Position numbers and translations under genes: made by a program. Shown piece by piece: positions 31,876 to 39,266 of a stretch of DNA of 39,266 nt (positions are counted from its first letter, which is position 1; each line of letters begins with the position of its first letter). The stretch comes from Pseudomonadota bacterium. GTDB lineage: Bacteria; Pseudomonadota; Gammaproteobacteria; Xanthomonadales; Xanthomonadaceae. The stretch spans positions 1 through 39,266 of the forward strand of contig JAEWOJ010000130.1 of NCBI GenBank assembly GCA_023399815.1, given 5' to 3'. The notes under the pieces were generated by a model. It had not been told where the DNA came from. It ran no database searches and worked only from the letters and a program-made list of their open reading frames with translations.

Positions 31876-33041
31876 TTCGGTTCCGCGTCCTTCGGCACGA
31901 TGCCCATGCCCGCGGCGGGCTCGCCGCTGGACTGCAGCACGATGGTCGGGCCATGGCCGGCATACAGCTCGCTCTGCCGGTAGCGCTCGTGCGCATAGCG
32001 CAGCAGCACGTTGATCACCGCCGCCGCCGGCAGCGCCAGCAGCATGCCGAGGAAGCCGAACAGCTGGCCGCCGGCCATCACCGCGAAGATCACCGCCACC
32101 GGATGCAGGCCGATCTTGTCGCCGACGATGCGCGGGGTGAGCACGTAGCTCTCCAGCAGCTGGCCGACGGTGAACACCACGCCGACCAGCACCAGCAGTT
32201 TCAGGTCGAAGCCCTGCGCCTGCACCAGCGCCGCCAGCACCGCCAGCACCACGCCGGTGGTGGCGCCGAGATAGGGAATGAAGCTGATCAGCCCGGCGAT
32301 CAGGCCAATCAGCAGGCCGAGCTTGAGGCCGACCAGCGACAGGCCGATCGCATAGACCAGCCCCAGCGCGAGCATCACCACGATCTGGCCACGGATGAAC
32401 GCGCCCAGTACCTCGTCGGATTCGCGCGCCAGCCGCGCCACGGTCTCGATGTGGTTGCGCGGGATCAACGCCGCCACGCGCTCGACCAGCCGGTCCCAGT
32501 CGCGCAGGAAGTAGTAGGCCAGGATCGGCAGCAGCGCCAGGTTCACCACCCAGGTCACCATCGCAAAGCCCGAGCGCGACACGTAGCCGAACACCGTGGT
32601 GGCGGCGCCGCCGGCCTGCTGCCAGTGCGTGCGCACCCACTCGAACAGGCGTTCGGGCTCCAGCCAGCTGAGGATCTGCACGCCGGTGCGCTGCTCGATC
32701 CACGGCAGCGCGGTGCCCATCAGCCATTCCTGCGCCTGCGGCAGCGCGGCCGCGAGGGTGACGATCTGGCGCTGGATAAGCGGCACCAGGATCAGCAGCG
32801 CCAGCGCCAGCAGCAGAACCATCAGCACGAACACCAGGATCACCGCGGTGTTGCGCGAGCGGCCGCGCGCCTCCAGCCGGTCCACCAGCGGGTCGCCCAG
32901 CCAGGCCAGCATCAGCGCGACCACGAACGGGGTCAGGATCGGCGCCAGCAGCCACATCACCCACAGGCCGAACGCCGCCAGCACGCCGCGTTGCAGGCGG
33001 CGCAGGAACAGCGCGATTTCCGTATCGGGCGAACCGCTCAT
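31872..33041 (-). CDS. AI-2E family transporter (PerM/YdiK type)
   Basis: A 389-residue inner-membrane protein with about eight helices in the AI-2E (UPF0118) arrangement: paired N-terminal helices (about 18-85), a cytoplasmic or periplasmic helical section (about 100-150), and the conserved region GLISFIPYLGATTGVVLAVLAAL with later VGDKIGLHPVAVIFAVMAGGQLFGFLGMLLALPAAA. The family includes Na+/H+ antiporters and proposed autoinducer exporters; the substrate here is unknown. Start ATG 33041 overlaps the DUF2066 stop (ATGA), and the stop overlaps hda, so three genes are translationally linked. Confidence 0.88.
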   Translation of the reverse strand: MSGSPDTEIALFLRRLQRGVLAAFGLWVMWLLAPILTPFVVALMLAWLGDPLVDRLEARGRSRNTAVILVFVLMVLLLALALLILVPLIQRQIVTLAAALPQAQEWLMGTALPWIEQRTGVQILSWLEPERLFEWVRTHWQQAGGAATTVFGYVSRSGFAMVTWVVNLALLPILAYYFLRDWDRLVERVAALIPRNHIETVARLARESDEVLGAFIRGQIVVMLALGLVYAIGLSLVGLKLGLLIGLIAGLISFIPYLGATTGVVLAVLAALVQAQGFDLKLLVLVGVVFTVGQLLESYVLTPRIVGDKIGLHPVAVIFAVMAGGQLFGFLGMLLALPAAAVINVLLRYAHERYRQSELYAGHGPTIVLQSSGEPAAGMGIVPKDAEPK

Positions 33042-34138
33042 CGGATGCGGTACTCGGCCACGCCCGAGGCCGGCTGCTCGCCGTCGGCGGCCGGCGCCAC
33101 CGGCTGCAGCGCGGCATCGGCGCCGAGCATCCGGTTCAGCCCCTGCAGGCCGCTCATCAGTTCCAGGTCCAGCTCCAGGCGGTCGCCGGAAGCCTGCACC
33201 GGCACGATCGAGCGCACCACCGCCACCGACTGCAGGGTCGCGGCCACGCGCAGGTAGTCGGCCGCGCTGCGGATGCCGCTGACGCGGATGCGGTAGGTGC
33301 CGGCCGCGCCGGCCACCGGCGCCTTGGCGTAGCGCTTGACCAGCGCGTCGGCGGCGCCGTCGGCACCGCCGGCCATCGCGCGGCGGGCGTCGCCGTCGCG
33401 GGTGGTCCACTTGGCCAGTTCGCGGCCGTCGTCGACGAACGCCCAGTCGGCCATCCAGCCGCCGCCGCTGGCGCGGTACAGCTTGCCGACCAACTGCATG
33501 GGCGGCGCATAGCGCGCCGAGGCGCGGGCGATGGCCGCGGTGTCCTGGCGCCAGATCGCGCCGACCAGCGCCTGCTCGGCCGCGCCGCCACCGGGCAGGC
33601 CGAGGCGGAAACCGCGCTCGATGGCGCGGTCCAGCAGGGGACGCGCCGCGTTCGCCTGCTGCACGCCGACCAGGCGCGGGCCGCTGCCATCGTCGATCGC
33701 CATCCACACCACCGGCTTGGGCCGCGGCTGCGGCCATATCGGCAGCCCCAGCGCCGCGACCAGCCCGTCCACGTCGTCCTGGCGGAAACGCGCCACCAGC
33801 ATGGTGCGGAAACTCGGTGCGCCGGCCGCCGACACGCTCTGGTCCTGGCGGTAGTCGTAGCTCTCCACCATGTCCTTGGCGCTGCGCAGCGCCTGCGCCA
33901 CGCCCGGCCGGGTCATCGCGCTGCGGTCGCCGGACAGCTTGCCCAGCACCGCCCCCAGCGCGCGCGCCAGCGCGCCGCCGCGGTCGGCATCGCTCTGGCT
34001 GTTGACCGGCACCTCGGCTTCGTAGGGGTTCTGCGCGCTGGCCACGTCGCCCTCGGTACGCATGCCGGACTGCGCAAGCGCCGCCGGGACGGACAGGCAG
34101 GACGCCAGAAACAGGAAGAAAGCCAGGCTGCGACGCAT
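33038..34138 (-). CDS. DUF2066 secreted protein
   Basis: This 366-residue protein has a signal peptide (about 1-23: SLAFFLFLASCLSVPAALAQ) and the DUF2066 domain over most of its length, starting YEAEVPVNSQSDADRGGALARAL. The Cys in LASC could make it a lipoprotein, but the stronger cleavage is at ALAQ. Function is unknown; DUF2066 genes regularly precede the AI-2E permease and hda in this lineage. GGAA seven bases before the ATG at 34138 supports the start over MEPS at 34150. It faces purM across a gap filled by 22-bp repeats. Confidence 0.85.
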   Translation of the reverse strand: MRRSLAFFLFLASCLSVPAALAQSGMRTEGDVASAQNPYEAEVPVNSQSDADRGGALARALGAVLGKLSGDRSAMTRPGVAQALRSAKDMVESYDYRQDQSVSAAGAPSFRTMLVARFRQDDVDGLVAALGLPIWPQPRPKPVVWMAIDDGSGPRLVGVQQANAARPLLDRAIERGFRLGLPGGGAAEQALVGAIWRQDTAAIARASARYAPPMQLVGKLYRASGGGWMADWAFVDDGRELAKWTTRDGDARRAMAGGADGAADALVKRYAKAPVAGAAGTYRIRVSGIRSAADYLRVAATLQSVAVVRSIVPVQASGDRLELDLELMSGLQGLNRMLGADAALQPVAPAADGEQPASGVAEYRIR

Positions 34139-34202
34139 TGAGGGTTCCATTGCTCGACGGTTCCGGCGGGAATTGTTGCCCGAATGCGGCCCTGGCGCCA
34201 GC

Positions 34203-34367
34203 TGGAGCCTGGAACCTGGAACCTGGAGCCAGGAACGTAGGGGATAGGAACCAGGAACGTAGTGGGGCACGAGCGCCGCTACCGGTTCCTATTGTTCCTT
34301 GTTTCCGTTCTCTACGTTCCTGGTTCCTGCCCTCTACGTTCTTGGTTTCCATCCTCTACGTTCCTGG
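34203..34367. repeat. 22-bp periodic repeats in the DUF2066/purM gap
   Basis: CCAGGAACGTAG occurs at 34229 and 34251; its inverted form CTCTACGTTC[CT]TGG occurs at 34310, 34332 and 34354. Spacing is exactly 22 bp within each set, and the two sets face each other. Seven-base CCTGGAA-type repeats lie at 34203-34228. The gap (34139-34407) has no gene. A -10-like TAAAAT at 34372-34377 lies just after the last unit and may serve purM. Confidence 0.75.
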
Positions 34368-34407
34368 CTGCTAAAATCGCCCGTTCACCCCGCCAGTGCA
34401 GCCGCCC

Positions 34408-35466
34408 GTGACCAGTTCCCCGACCTCCGCCAACTCTCCCCTGACCTACCGCGACGCCGGCGTGGACATCGACGCGGGCAACGAACTGGTCGAGCGCATC
34501 AAGCCGCTGGTCAAGCGCAGCTTCCGTCCCGAGGTGATGGGCGGGCTGGGTGGCTTCGGCGCGCTGTTCGACCTGTCGGGCAAGTACCGCGAGCCGGTGC
34601 TGGTCTCGGGCACCGACGGCGTCGGCACCAAGCTCAAGCTGGCCCAGCAGCTCGGCCGCCACGACACCATCGGCATCGACCTGGTCGCCATGTGCGTCAA
34701 CGACGTGCTGGTGCAGGGCGCCGAGCCGCTGTTCTTCCTGGACTACTTCGCCACCGGCAAGCTGGACATCGACACCGCCGCGGCGGTGGTGGGCGGCATC
34801 GCCAACGGCTGCACCGAGGCCGGCTGCGCGCTGATCGGCGGCGAGACGGCGGAGATGCCGGACATGTACGCGCCCGGCGAATACGACCTGGCCGGCTTCA
34901 CCGTGGCCGCGGTGGAGAAGAGCGAACTGAAGGACGGCTCGGCCGTGCGGCAGGGCGACGTGCTGATCGGCATCGCCTCCTCCGGCCCGCATTCCAACGG
35001 CTACTCGCTGGTGCGCCGCATCTACGACCGCGCCGGCCAGCCGGCCGAACAGGTGCTGGAAGACGGCGTGAAGCTGGTGGACGCGCTGATGGCGCCGACC
35101 CGGCTGTACGTCAAGCCGATCCTGTCGCTGCTCAAGGAACACGGCGCCGCCATCCACGGCATGGCCCACGTCACCGGCGGCGGCCTGACCGAGAACATCA
35201 TCCGCGTCGTGCCCGACGGCCTGGGCCTGGACATCGACGCCTCCAGCTGGCCGCTGCCGCCGGTGTTCCAGTGGCTGCAGCGCGAAGGCAATGTCGCCGA
35301 CAGCGAGATGTGGCGCACCTTCAACTGCGGCATCGGCTTCGTGCTGCTGGTGCCGGCCGACCAGGCCGACGCCATCGGCGCCTCGCTGGACGCATTGCAG
35401 CTGGCGCACTGGCGGATCGGCGAGGTGGTCGCGGCCAGCGGCGCCGAGCGCGTGCGCATCGGCTGA
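34408..35466 (+). CDS. purM: Phosphoribosylformylglycinamidine cyclo-ligase (AIR synthetase)
   Basis: A 352-residue enzyme of purine synthesis; it closes the imidazole ring of FGAM with ATP to give AIR. Family blocks are intact: GLGGFGALFDL, LVSGTDGVGTKLKLAQ, GIDLVAMCVNDVLVQGAEPLFFLDYFATGKL region (substrate and ATP contacts), GGETAEMPDMYAPGEYDLAGF, and HVTGGGLTENIIRV. The GTG at 34408 gives VTSSPTSANSPLTYRDAG, the usual N terminus of related proteins; a GTG four codons upstream is possible. Two membrane-protein genes separate it from purN in the same direction. Confidence 0.93.
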   Translation: MTSSPTSANSPLTYRDAGVDIDAGNELVERIKPLVKRSFRPEVMGGLGGFGALFDLSGKYREPVLVSGTDGVGTKLKLAQQLGRHDTIGIDLVAMCVNDVLVQGAEPLFFLDYFATGKLDIDTAAAVVGGIANGCTEAGCALIGGETAEMPDMYAPGEYDLAGFTVAAVEKSELKDGSAVRQGDVLIGIASSGPHSNGYSLVRRIYDRAGQPAEQVLEDGVKLVDALMAPTRLYVKPILSLLKEHGAAIHGMAHVTGGGLTENIIRVVPDGLGLDIDASSWPLPPVFQWLQREGNVADSEMWRTFNCGIGFVLLVPADQADAIGASLDALQLAHWRIGEVVAASGAERVRIG

Positions 35467-35492
35467 AGCCTCCAACCCGCAAGGTGCCACTC

Positions 35493-35936
35493 ATGGATGC
35501 AGTGAATGCCCCCGTCCCGCCGCCCGCGCTGAACGAAGACGACGCCAGCCAGCTGCGCCTCCTGTCGATCTTCCACTACGTGGTGGCGGCGATCACCGGC
35601 CTGTTTTCACTGTTTCCCGTGCTGCACCTGGTGATGGGACTGGCCATGGTCACCGGCAAGCTGCCGATGGACGCGAACGCCTCCGGGACGGAGGCCATCA
35701 GCCCGCAGTTGTTCGGCTGGGTCTTCGTCGTCTTCGCCGGCGTCTTCATCGTCTGCGGCCTGACCCTGGCCGGCTTCATGGCCTATGCCGGCCGCTGCCT
35801 GGCGCAGCGCCGGCGCCACACGCTGTGCCTGGTGGTGGCCGCCATCTCCTGCATGATGATGCCCATCGGCACGGTGCTTGGCGTGTTCACCTTGATCGTG
35901 CTGATGCGGCCTTCGGTCAAGGCAGCCTTCGCTTGA
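35493..35936 (+). CDS. Membrane protein of unknown function, DUF4870-like
   Basis: A 147-residue protein with a Pro-rich, acidic N terminus (about 1-25) and four membrane helices (about 30-50, 67-88, 100-120 and 122-140). AAGGTG lies before the ATG at 35493, 26 bases after purM. It resembles small four-helix proteins annotated as DUF4870 or simply membrane proteins; no motif assigns a function. Co-transcription with purM is likely, a role in purine synthesis is not implied. Confidence 0.7.
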   Translation: MDAVNAPVPPPALNEDDASQLRLLSIFHYVVAAITGLFSLFPVLHLVMGLAMVTGKLPMDANASGTEAISPQLFGWVFVVFAGVFIVCGLTLAGFMAYAGRCLAQRRRHTLCLVVAAISCMMMPIGTVLGVFTLIVLMRPSVKAAFA

Positions 35937-35979
35937 ACGACGCGTTGCCGCCACCTGCACCGTCTCCGGGCCGCTCCGC

Positions 35980-36588
35980 ATGAGCCATGCCAAGAAGGCC
36001 GCGTTCATCGGTGTGCTCGCCGTGTTCCTGCTCACCTGGATCAAGCCGCTGTGGCCGCTGGAACAGGCGCTGCACAGTTCGCTGACCGTGGCGGGGCTGG
36101 CGGCGCTGTGGTGGGCGGACCGGCGCTGGCCGCTGGGCGACGGCGCCTTCGCCGCGATCTGCGGCTTCATCGCCCTGCACTGCATCGGCGCGCGCTGGCT
36201 GTATTCCAACGTGCCGTACGACGCATGGCTGCAGGGGCTGACCGGCTGGTCGCCGGGCGCGGCCTTCGGCTGGCACCGCAACCATTTCGACCGGCTGATC
36301 CATCTGCTCTATGGCGCCTGCTTCACGCCGGCCCTGGCCCAGCTGGCGCGCCATGCCTGGCCGGCGCTGCGCGGCGGCCAGGCATTCGTCCTGGCGGTGA
36401 TGGCGATCATGTGCTCCAGCCTGGTCTATGAATGGCTGGAATGGGGCATCGCCGTGGCGCTGTCGCCGGAAGCCGCCGAGGCCTACAACGGCCAGCAGGG
36501 CGACATCTGGGACGCGCACGCGGACATGCTGCTGGCCCTGGTCGGCAGCCTGCTGGTGTGGCCGCTGGCACGGCGGGACGCGCGATGA
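35980..36588 (+). CDS. DUF2238 (YjdF-type) inner-membrane protein
   Basis: A 202-residue polytopic protein with six hydrophobic segments and the DUF2238 marks WHRNHFDRLIHLLYGACFTP, LVYEWLEWGIAVAL and AYNGQQGDIWDAHADMLLALVGS. The Asp/His pairs (NHFDR, DIWDAHAD) recall metal- or proton-binding membrane proteins, but the function is unknown. Its TGA overlaps the purN ATG, so the two are translated together. Confidence 0.85.
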   Translation: MSHAKKAAFIGVLAVFLLTWIKPLWPLEQALHSSLTVAGLAALWWADRRWPLGDGAFAAICGFIALHCIGARWLYSNVPYDAWLQGLTGWSPGAAFGWHRNHFDRLIHLLYGACFTPALAQLARHAWPALRGGQAFVLAVMAIMCSSLVYEWLEWGIAVALSPEAAEAYNGQQGDIWDAHADMLLALVGSLLVWPLARRDAR

Positions 36589-37244
36589 ACGCCCCGGCCC
36601 GCATCGCCGTGCTTGCCTCCGGGCGCGGCAGCAACCTGCAATGCCTGCTGGACGGCATCGCCGCCGGGCAGCTGGACGCGCGGATCGTCGGGGTGTTTTC
36701 CGACAAGCCCGACGCCGCGGCGCTGGGCAAGGTCGCGCCGGAGCAGCGCTGGGCGCGTTCGCCTCGCGAATTCGACAGCCGCGACGCCTTCGATGCCGCG
36801 CTCGGCGACGCGGTGACCGCCTGCGCGCCGGACTGGGTGGTCTGCGCCGGCTACATGCGCATCCTCGGTGCCGGCTTCGTGCAGCGCTTCGCCGGCCGCC
36901 TGGTCAACATCCACCCTTCGCTGCTGCCGCTGCACAAGGGCCTGCACACCCATGCCCGCGCCATCGAGGCCGGCGATGCCGAGCACGGCGCCAGCGTGCA
37001 TTTCGTGGTGCCGGAGCTGGATGCCGGCACAGTGCTCGCACAGGCGCGGGTGCCGGTGCTGCCCGGCGACGACGCCGACGCCCTCGCCACCCGGGTGCTG
37101 GCGGTCGAACACCCCCTGCTGCTGGCGGCCGTGCGCCTTCTGGTCAGCGGACGCGTAGCTGAACAAGGAGGCACGATCCTGCTCGATGGTCAGTCCCTGT
37201 TTAGACCCCTGCGCCTAGATTCCGCCGGGAAGCTCGACGCCTGA
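36585..37244 (+). CDS. purN: Phosphoribosylglycinamide formyltransferase
   Basis: This 219-residue enzyme transfers a formyl group from 10-formyl-tetrahydrofolate to GAR, the third step of purine synthesis. Features: IAVLASGRGSNLQCLLDGI at the N terminus, the catalytic Asn and His in VNIHPSLLPLHKGL, HTHARAIEAGDAEHGASVHFV, and the catalytic Asp in VPELDAGTVLAQA. The length is typical. It follows the DUF2238 gene with a four-base overlap and lies in one direction with purM. The DUF3108 genes follow, as in related genomes. Confidence 0.93.
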   Translation: MNAPARIAVLASGRGSNLQCLLDGIAAGQLDARIVGVFSDKPDAAALGKVAPEQRWARSPREFDSRDAFDAALGDAVTACAPDWVVCAGYMRILGAGFVQRFAGRLVNIHPSLLPLHKGLHTHARAIEAGDAEHGASVHFVVPELDAGTVLAQARVPVLPGDDADALATRVLAVEHPLLLAAVRLLVSGRVAEQGGTILLDGQSLFRPLRLDSAGKLDA

Positions 37245-37310
37245 CCCGCACGCGCCGCTGATGCGCGGGCTGGCATGATGCTTCATTTCCACCCAGCCCT
37301 TGCTCCGAGC

Positions 37311-38081
37311 ATGACGATCGCCCTCCTCAAACCGGTATTGCTTGCAGGTCTCCTGGCCACCGTGCCGGCCGTCGCCCAGGAAACGGCTCCCGCCGGCGCC
37401 GCGGCATTGCCGCCGGCCGAGTGGACGCCGCCCGCCCTGGAACCGTTCGTCGCCACCTACCAGGCTCTCTACAAGGGCAAGGAAGCCGGCGACGCGACCA
37501 TGCGCGTGATGCAGGGCGATGGCGGCCGCTGGCGCGTGGACATGGCCGTGCACGGCAGGCGCGGCTTCGCCGGGGTGCTTGGCCTGAACCTGGAACAGAG
37601 CACGGTCTTCGACAATGAGGGCACGGTGTACGTGCCGCTGAGCCAGAGCACGGTGAAGAAGGCGCTGTTCCTCGGCAAGAAGGTCACCGGCATCTACGAC
37701 TGGCCCCATGGCACCGCGCAATGGCAGGGAGACCTGAAGAAGGAGCGCCAGCGCCCGATCCCGCTGCAGCGCGGCGACCAGAGCGCGCTGCTGCTCAACC
37801 TGTCGCTGATGCGCGACGCCCGCCCCGGCCAGCCGCTGCGCTACCGCTACGTGGACGTGGGCCGGGTGCGCCAGTACGAATACCAGGCCGCCGCCGGCAC
37901 CGAGACCGTGCAGGTCGGCGACCTCAGCTACGACGCGCTGCGCGTCTACCGCACCAACGGCGGCAACGACGAGACCATCCTGTGGATCGCCAACGGCGTG
38001 CCGACCCCGGTGCGCATCCTGCAACGGGAAGACGGCGAGGACGCCATCGACCTGCGCCTGACCGGATACCAAGGAGCCTGA
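37311..38081 (+). CDS. DUF3108 secreted protein, first copy
   Basis: A 256-residue exported protein with a signal peptide ending VPAVAQ (about residue 24). DUF3108 begins near PFVATYQALYKGKEAGDATMRV and ends WIANGVPTPVRILQREDGEDAIDLRL. It is predicted to be a periplasmic beta-rich protein; function unknown. The ATG at 37311 places the signal peptide properly, whereas an in-frame ATG at 37275 would add 12 residues. It is followed after two bases by a homologue. The two share SQSTxF, the W-G-N/D pattern and PLQxGDxxxLLxNL, so they arose by tandem duplication. Confidence 0.82.
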   Translation: MTIALLKPVLLAGLLATVPAVAQETAPAGAAALPPAEWTPPALEPFVATYQALYKGKEAGDATMRVMQGDGGRWRVDMAVHGRRGFAGVLGLNLEQSTVFDNEGTVYVPLSQSTVKKALFLGKKVTGIYDWPHGTAQWQGDLKKERQRPIPLQRGDQSALLLNLSLMRDARPGQPLRYRYVDVGRVRQYEYQAAAGTETVQVGDLSYDALRVYRTNGGNDETILWIANGVPTPVRILQREDGEDAIDLRLTGYQGA

Positions 38082-38083
38082 GC

Positions 38084-38767
38084 ATGAAATCCTTCCCGCG
38101 CCCCCTTTCGCTGGCGACTGCGGCCCTCGCGGCCCTGGTCAGCCTGCCCGCCCTGGCGGTGCAGCCCTTCACCGCCAACTACCAGGCCAGCTACATGGGC
38201 CTGCAGGCCAACGGCGTGATGACCCTGGCGGCGGAGAACAACGGCCGCTGGCGCTACACGCTGCAGGTCAAGAACCAGCTGGCCGAACTGAGCCAGAGCA
38301 CGCTGTTCGACGAGCAGAACGGCCGCCTGCGCCCGCTGAGCAGCCATGACGCCTCGGTGGTTCCATTCAAGCGCCGCTCGGTCGATGCCCGTTACGACTG
38401 GGGCAGCAACCAGGCCACCTGGAGCGGTGACGTCAAGCCGGACCGGCGTGGACCGGTGCCGCTGCAGAGCGGCGACATGGACGGCCTGCTGATCAACCTC
38501 GCCATCGCCCGCGACGTCGCCGCCGGCAAGCCGCTCAACTACCGGATGGTGGACGGCGGCCGGGTCAAGACGCTGTCCTACCGCGTCATCGGCAAGGAGA
38601 ACATGACCGTCGACGGCAGGACCGTGGAAGCGACCAAGGTCTCGCGCGTGGATGGCGACAAGGAACAGATCGCTTGGATCGCCCCGGGCATGCCGGCGCC
38701 ACTGCGCCTGCTGCAGCGCGAGGGTGGCAAGGACTCGCTGGACTTGACGATCAAGTCGCTGAACTGA
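38084..38767 (+). CDS. DUF3108 secreted protein, second copy
   Basis: A 227-residue protein: signal peptide (about 1-25, LPALA|VQ) followed by the DUF3108 domain (PFTANYQASYMGLQANGVMTL to PAPLRLLQREGGKDSLDLTI). AAGGAG eight bases before the ATG lies within the end of the first copy. Only two bases separate the genes. Its N-terminal spacer is shorter than that of the first copy. No function is known; both probably act in the cell envelope. Confidence 0.82.
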   Translation: MKSFPRPLSLATAALAALVSLPALAVQPFTANYQASYMGLQANGVMTLAAENNGRWRYTLQVKNQLAELSQSTLFDEQNGRLRPLSSHDASVVPFKRRSVDARYDWGSNQATWSGDVKPDRRGPVPLQSGDMDGLLINLAIARDVAAGKPLNYRMVDGGRVKTLSYRVIGKENMTVDGRTVEATKVSRVDGDKEQIAWIAPGMPAPLRLLQREGGKDSLDLTIKSLN

Positions 38768-38827
38768 AGCGGCCAAGGCCAAGCACTGAAAGCCCCACTC
38801 CAGGAGAAGCAACAGCCTGCGGAGGTT

Positions 38828-38957
38828 GAGCCCCCCTCCCTCCGGGAGAGGGGTTGGGGTGAGGGCCAGGGCGAAGCCTCGTGCAACCTGGGGTCGCAAG
38901 GCTCCTGCCCCACCCTCATCCGGCGCTTCGCGCCACCTTCTCCCGGAGGGAGAAGGG
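38828..38957. repeat. Dispersed GC-rich intergenic repeat
   Basis: CCCCTCCCTCCGGGAGAGGGG, GGTTGGGGTGAGGG and CCCTCATCCGGCGC...CACCTTCTCCCGGAGGGAGAAGG. This is the best-preserved copy of the element also seen at 740-871. It lies between the convergent DUF3108 and sucD genes. No gene is present between 38768 and 39012. Confidence 0.75.
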
Positions 38958-38960
38958 AAC

Positions 38961-38990
38961 AAAAAAGGCCGCCCTTCCGGGCGGCCTTTT
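38961..38990. terminator. Bidirectional terminator between DUF3108 and sucD
   Basis: An eight-base stem GGCCGCCC / GGGCGGCC with a TTCC loop is flanked by AAAAAA on the left and TTTT on the right. It ends sucD transcripts on the minus strand (six T) and could also stop plus-strand transcripts. Confidence 0.88.
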
Positions 38991-39012
38991 CGTTGCGGCA
39001 TTGCCGCCGGTC

Positions 39013-39266
39013 TTACTTGACCAGTTCGGCGATCGCGGCACCCAGGTCGCCCGGCGAACGGACGGTCTTGACGCCAGCGGCTTCCATCGCCGCGAACTTG
39101 CCTTCGGCCGTGCCCTTGCCGCCCGAGGCGATCGCACCGGCGTGGCCCATGCGCTTGCCGGCCGGGGCCGACGCACCGGCGATGAAGCCGACGACCGGCT
39201 TCTTCACGTGGTTCTTGATGTACTCGGCGCCGGCTTCCTCGGCGTCGCCGCCGATCTCGCCGACCA
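39013..39266 (-). CDS. sucD: Succinyl-CoA synthetase alpha subunit, C-terminal part
   Basis: The last 83 codons of the alpha subunit of succinate-CoA ligase, which couples succinyl-CoA cleavage to nucleotide triphosphate in the TCA cycle. Visible: VGEIGGDAEEAGAEYIKNH, PVVGFIAGASAPAGKRMGHAGAI with the phosphohistidine in RMGHAGA, and SGGKGTAEGKFAAMEAAGV. The reading runs off the window edge, so the start and nucleotide-binding N terminus are missing only because the window ends. A terminator follows the stop. Confidence 0.95.
   Translation of the reverse strand, partial: VGEIGGDAEEAGAEYIKNHVKKPVVGFIAGASAPAGKRMGHAGAIASGGKGTAEGKFAAMEAAGVKTVRSPGDLGAAIAELVK

Noticed and set aside
31183..33117. 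A 644-codon frame apparently fusing hda to an upstream protein
   Set aside because: Only the last 230 codons are Hda. The upstream part is an out-of-frame reading of the AI-2E permease, which has its own stop overlapping the hda start.
34203..34367. CRISPR-like array before purM
   Set aside because: Repeats are short (about 12 bp), spacers about 10 bp and repetitive themselves, orientation reverses midway, and there are no cas genes.
34299..35936. A plus-strand frame apparently fusing purM with the next membrane protein
   Set aside because: Its first two thirds are an off-frame reading of purM; the genuine gene begins at ATG 35493 with a ribosome-binding site.

Overview
Lineage. Nearly every gene is GC-rich. 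The intergenic regions carry palindromic REP units opening with GTAG, of two kinds (GTAGGAGCGACGC... and GTAGTGCCGGCCGCTGGCCGGC...). Repeats of this style, together with the hda/AI-2E/DUF2066 | purM-purN block, are what I associate with the Xanthomonadaceae, most likely Stenotrophomonas or a close relative. The assignment rests on memory, not on a search.

Layout. (1) 1-4531: hutD, then a divergent pair for ketone-body use (a 3-hydroxybutyrate-oligomer hydrolase lipoprotein and 3-hydroxybutyrate dehydrogenase), then a NarL-type response regulator resembling CrbR/ErdR. (2) 4532-12653: a sulfide/persulfide island. The minus-strand operon is sulfide:quinone oxidoreductase, a DUF2892 membrane protein, an RND adaptor and an RND pump, followed by the stump of a thioredoxin gene. 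The divergent plus-strand operon is rhodanese, an ArsR-type regulator with the two cysteines of BigR/SqrR persulfide sensors, a second rhodanese and an AhpD-like protein. (3) 12654-20079: a 1120-residue SSS-PAS-kinase-receiver hybrid kinase resembling CrbS/MxtR, a TonB-dependent receptor and a divergent GntP-family permease. (4) 20080-26870: two L,D-transpeptidase-like proteins, a ComEA-like protein, an M20 peptidase, a small membrane protein and the murein-recycling pair amgK-murU. (5) 26921-31086: a 4.2-kb insertion that splits a REP, with 25-bp terminal inverted repeats and an exact 9-bp target duplication. It carries an RHS-type toxin/immunity-like cassette and an IS3-family element. (6) 31087-39266: hda, an AI-2E-family permease and DUF2066; then purM, two membrane proteins, purN, two tandem DUF3108 proteins, and the 3' end of sucD.

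How the parts fit. Blocks 1 and 3 look like two halves of one catabolic system. The proposed route is TonB receptor (outer membrane), oligomer hydrolase (lipoprotein), GntP permease (inner membrane), HbdH (cytoplasm), with a CrbS/CrbR-like pair as sensor and regulator. The two divergent intergenic regions share a 15-bp box (ATCGTnCnTTCGTAC, 13 of 15 identical) in the same orientation, 65 nt before the hbdH start and 63 nt before the permease start. The sulfide island sits between the halves.

The most unusual feature is the insertion at 26921-31086. Its ends and target duplication can be read directly, its cargo has the layout of a polymorphic-toxin locus, and two of its genes appear frameshifted. 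No transposase that obviously matches its outer ends is present.
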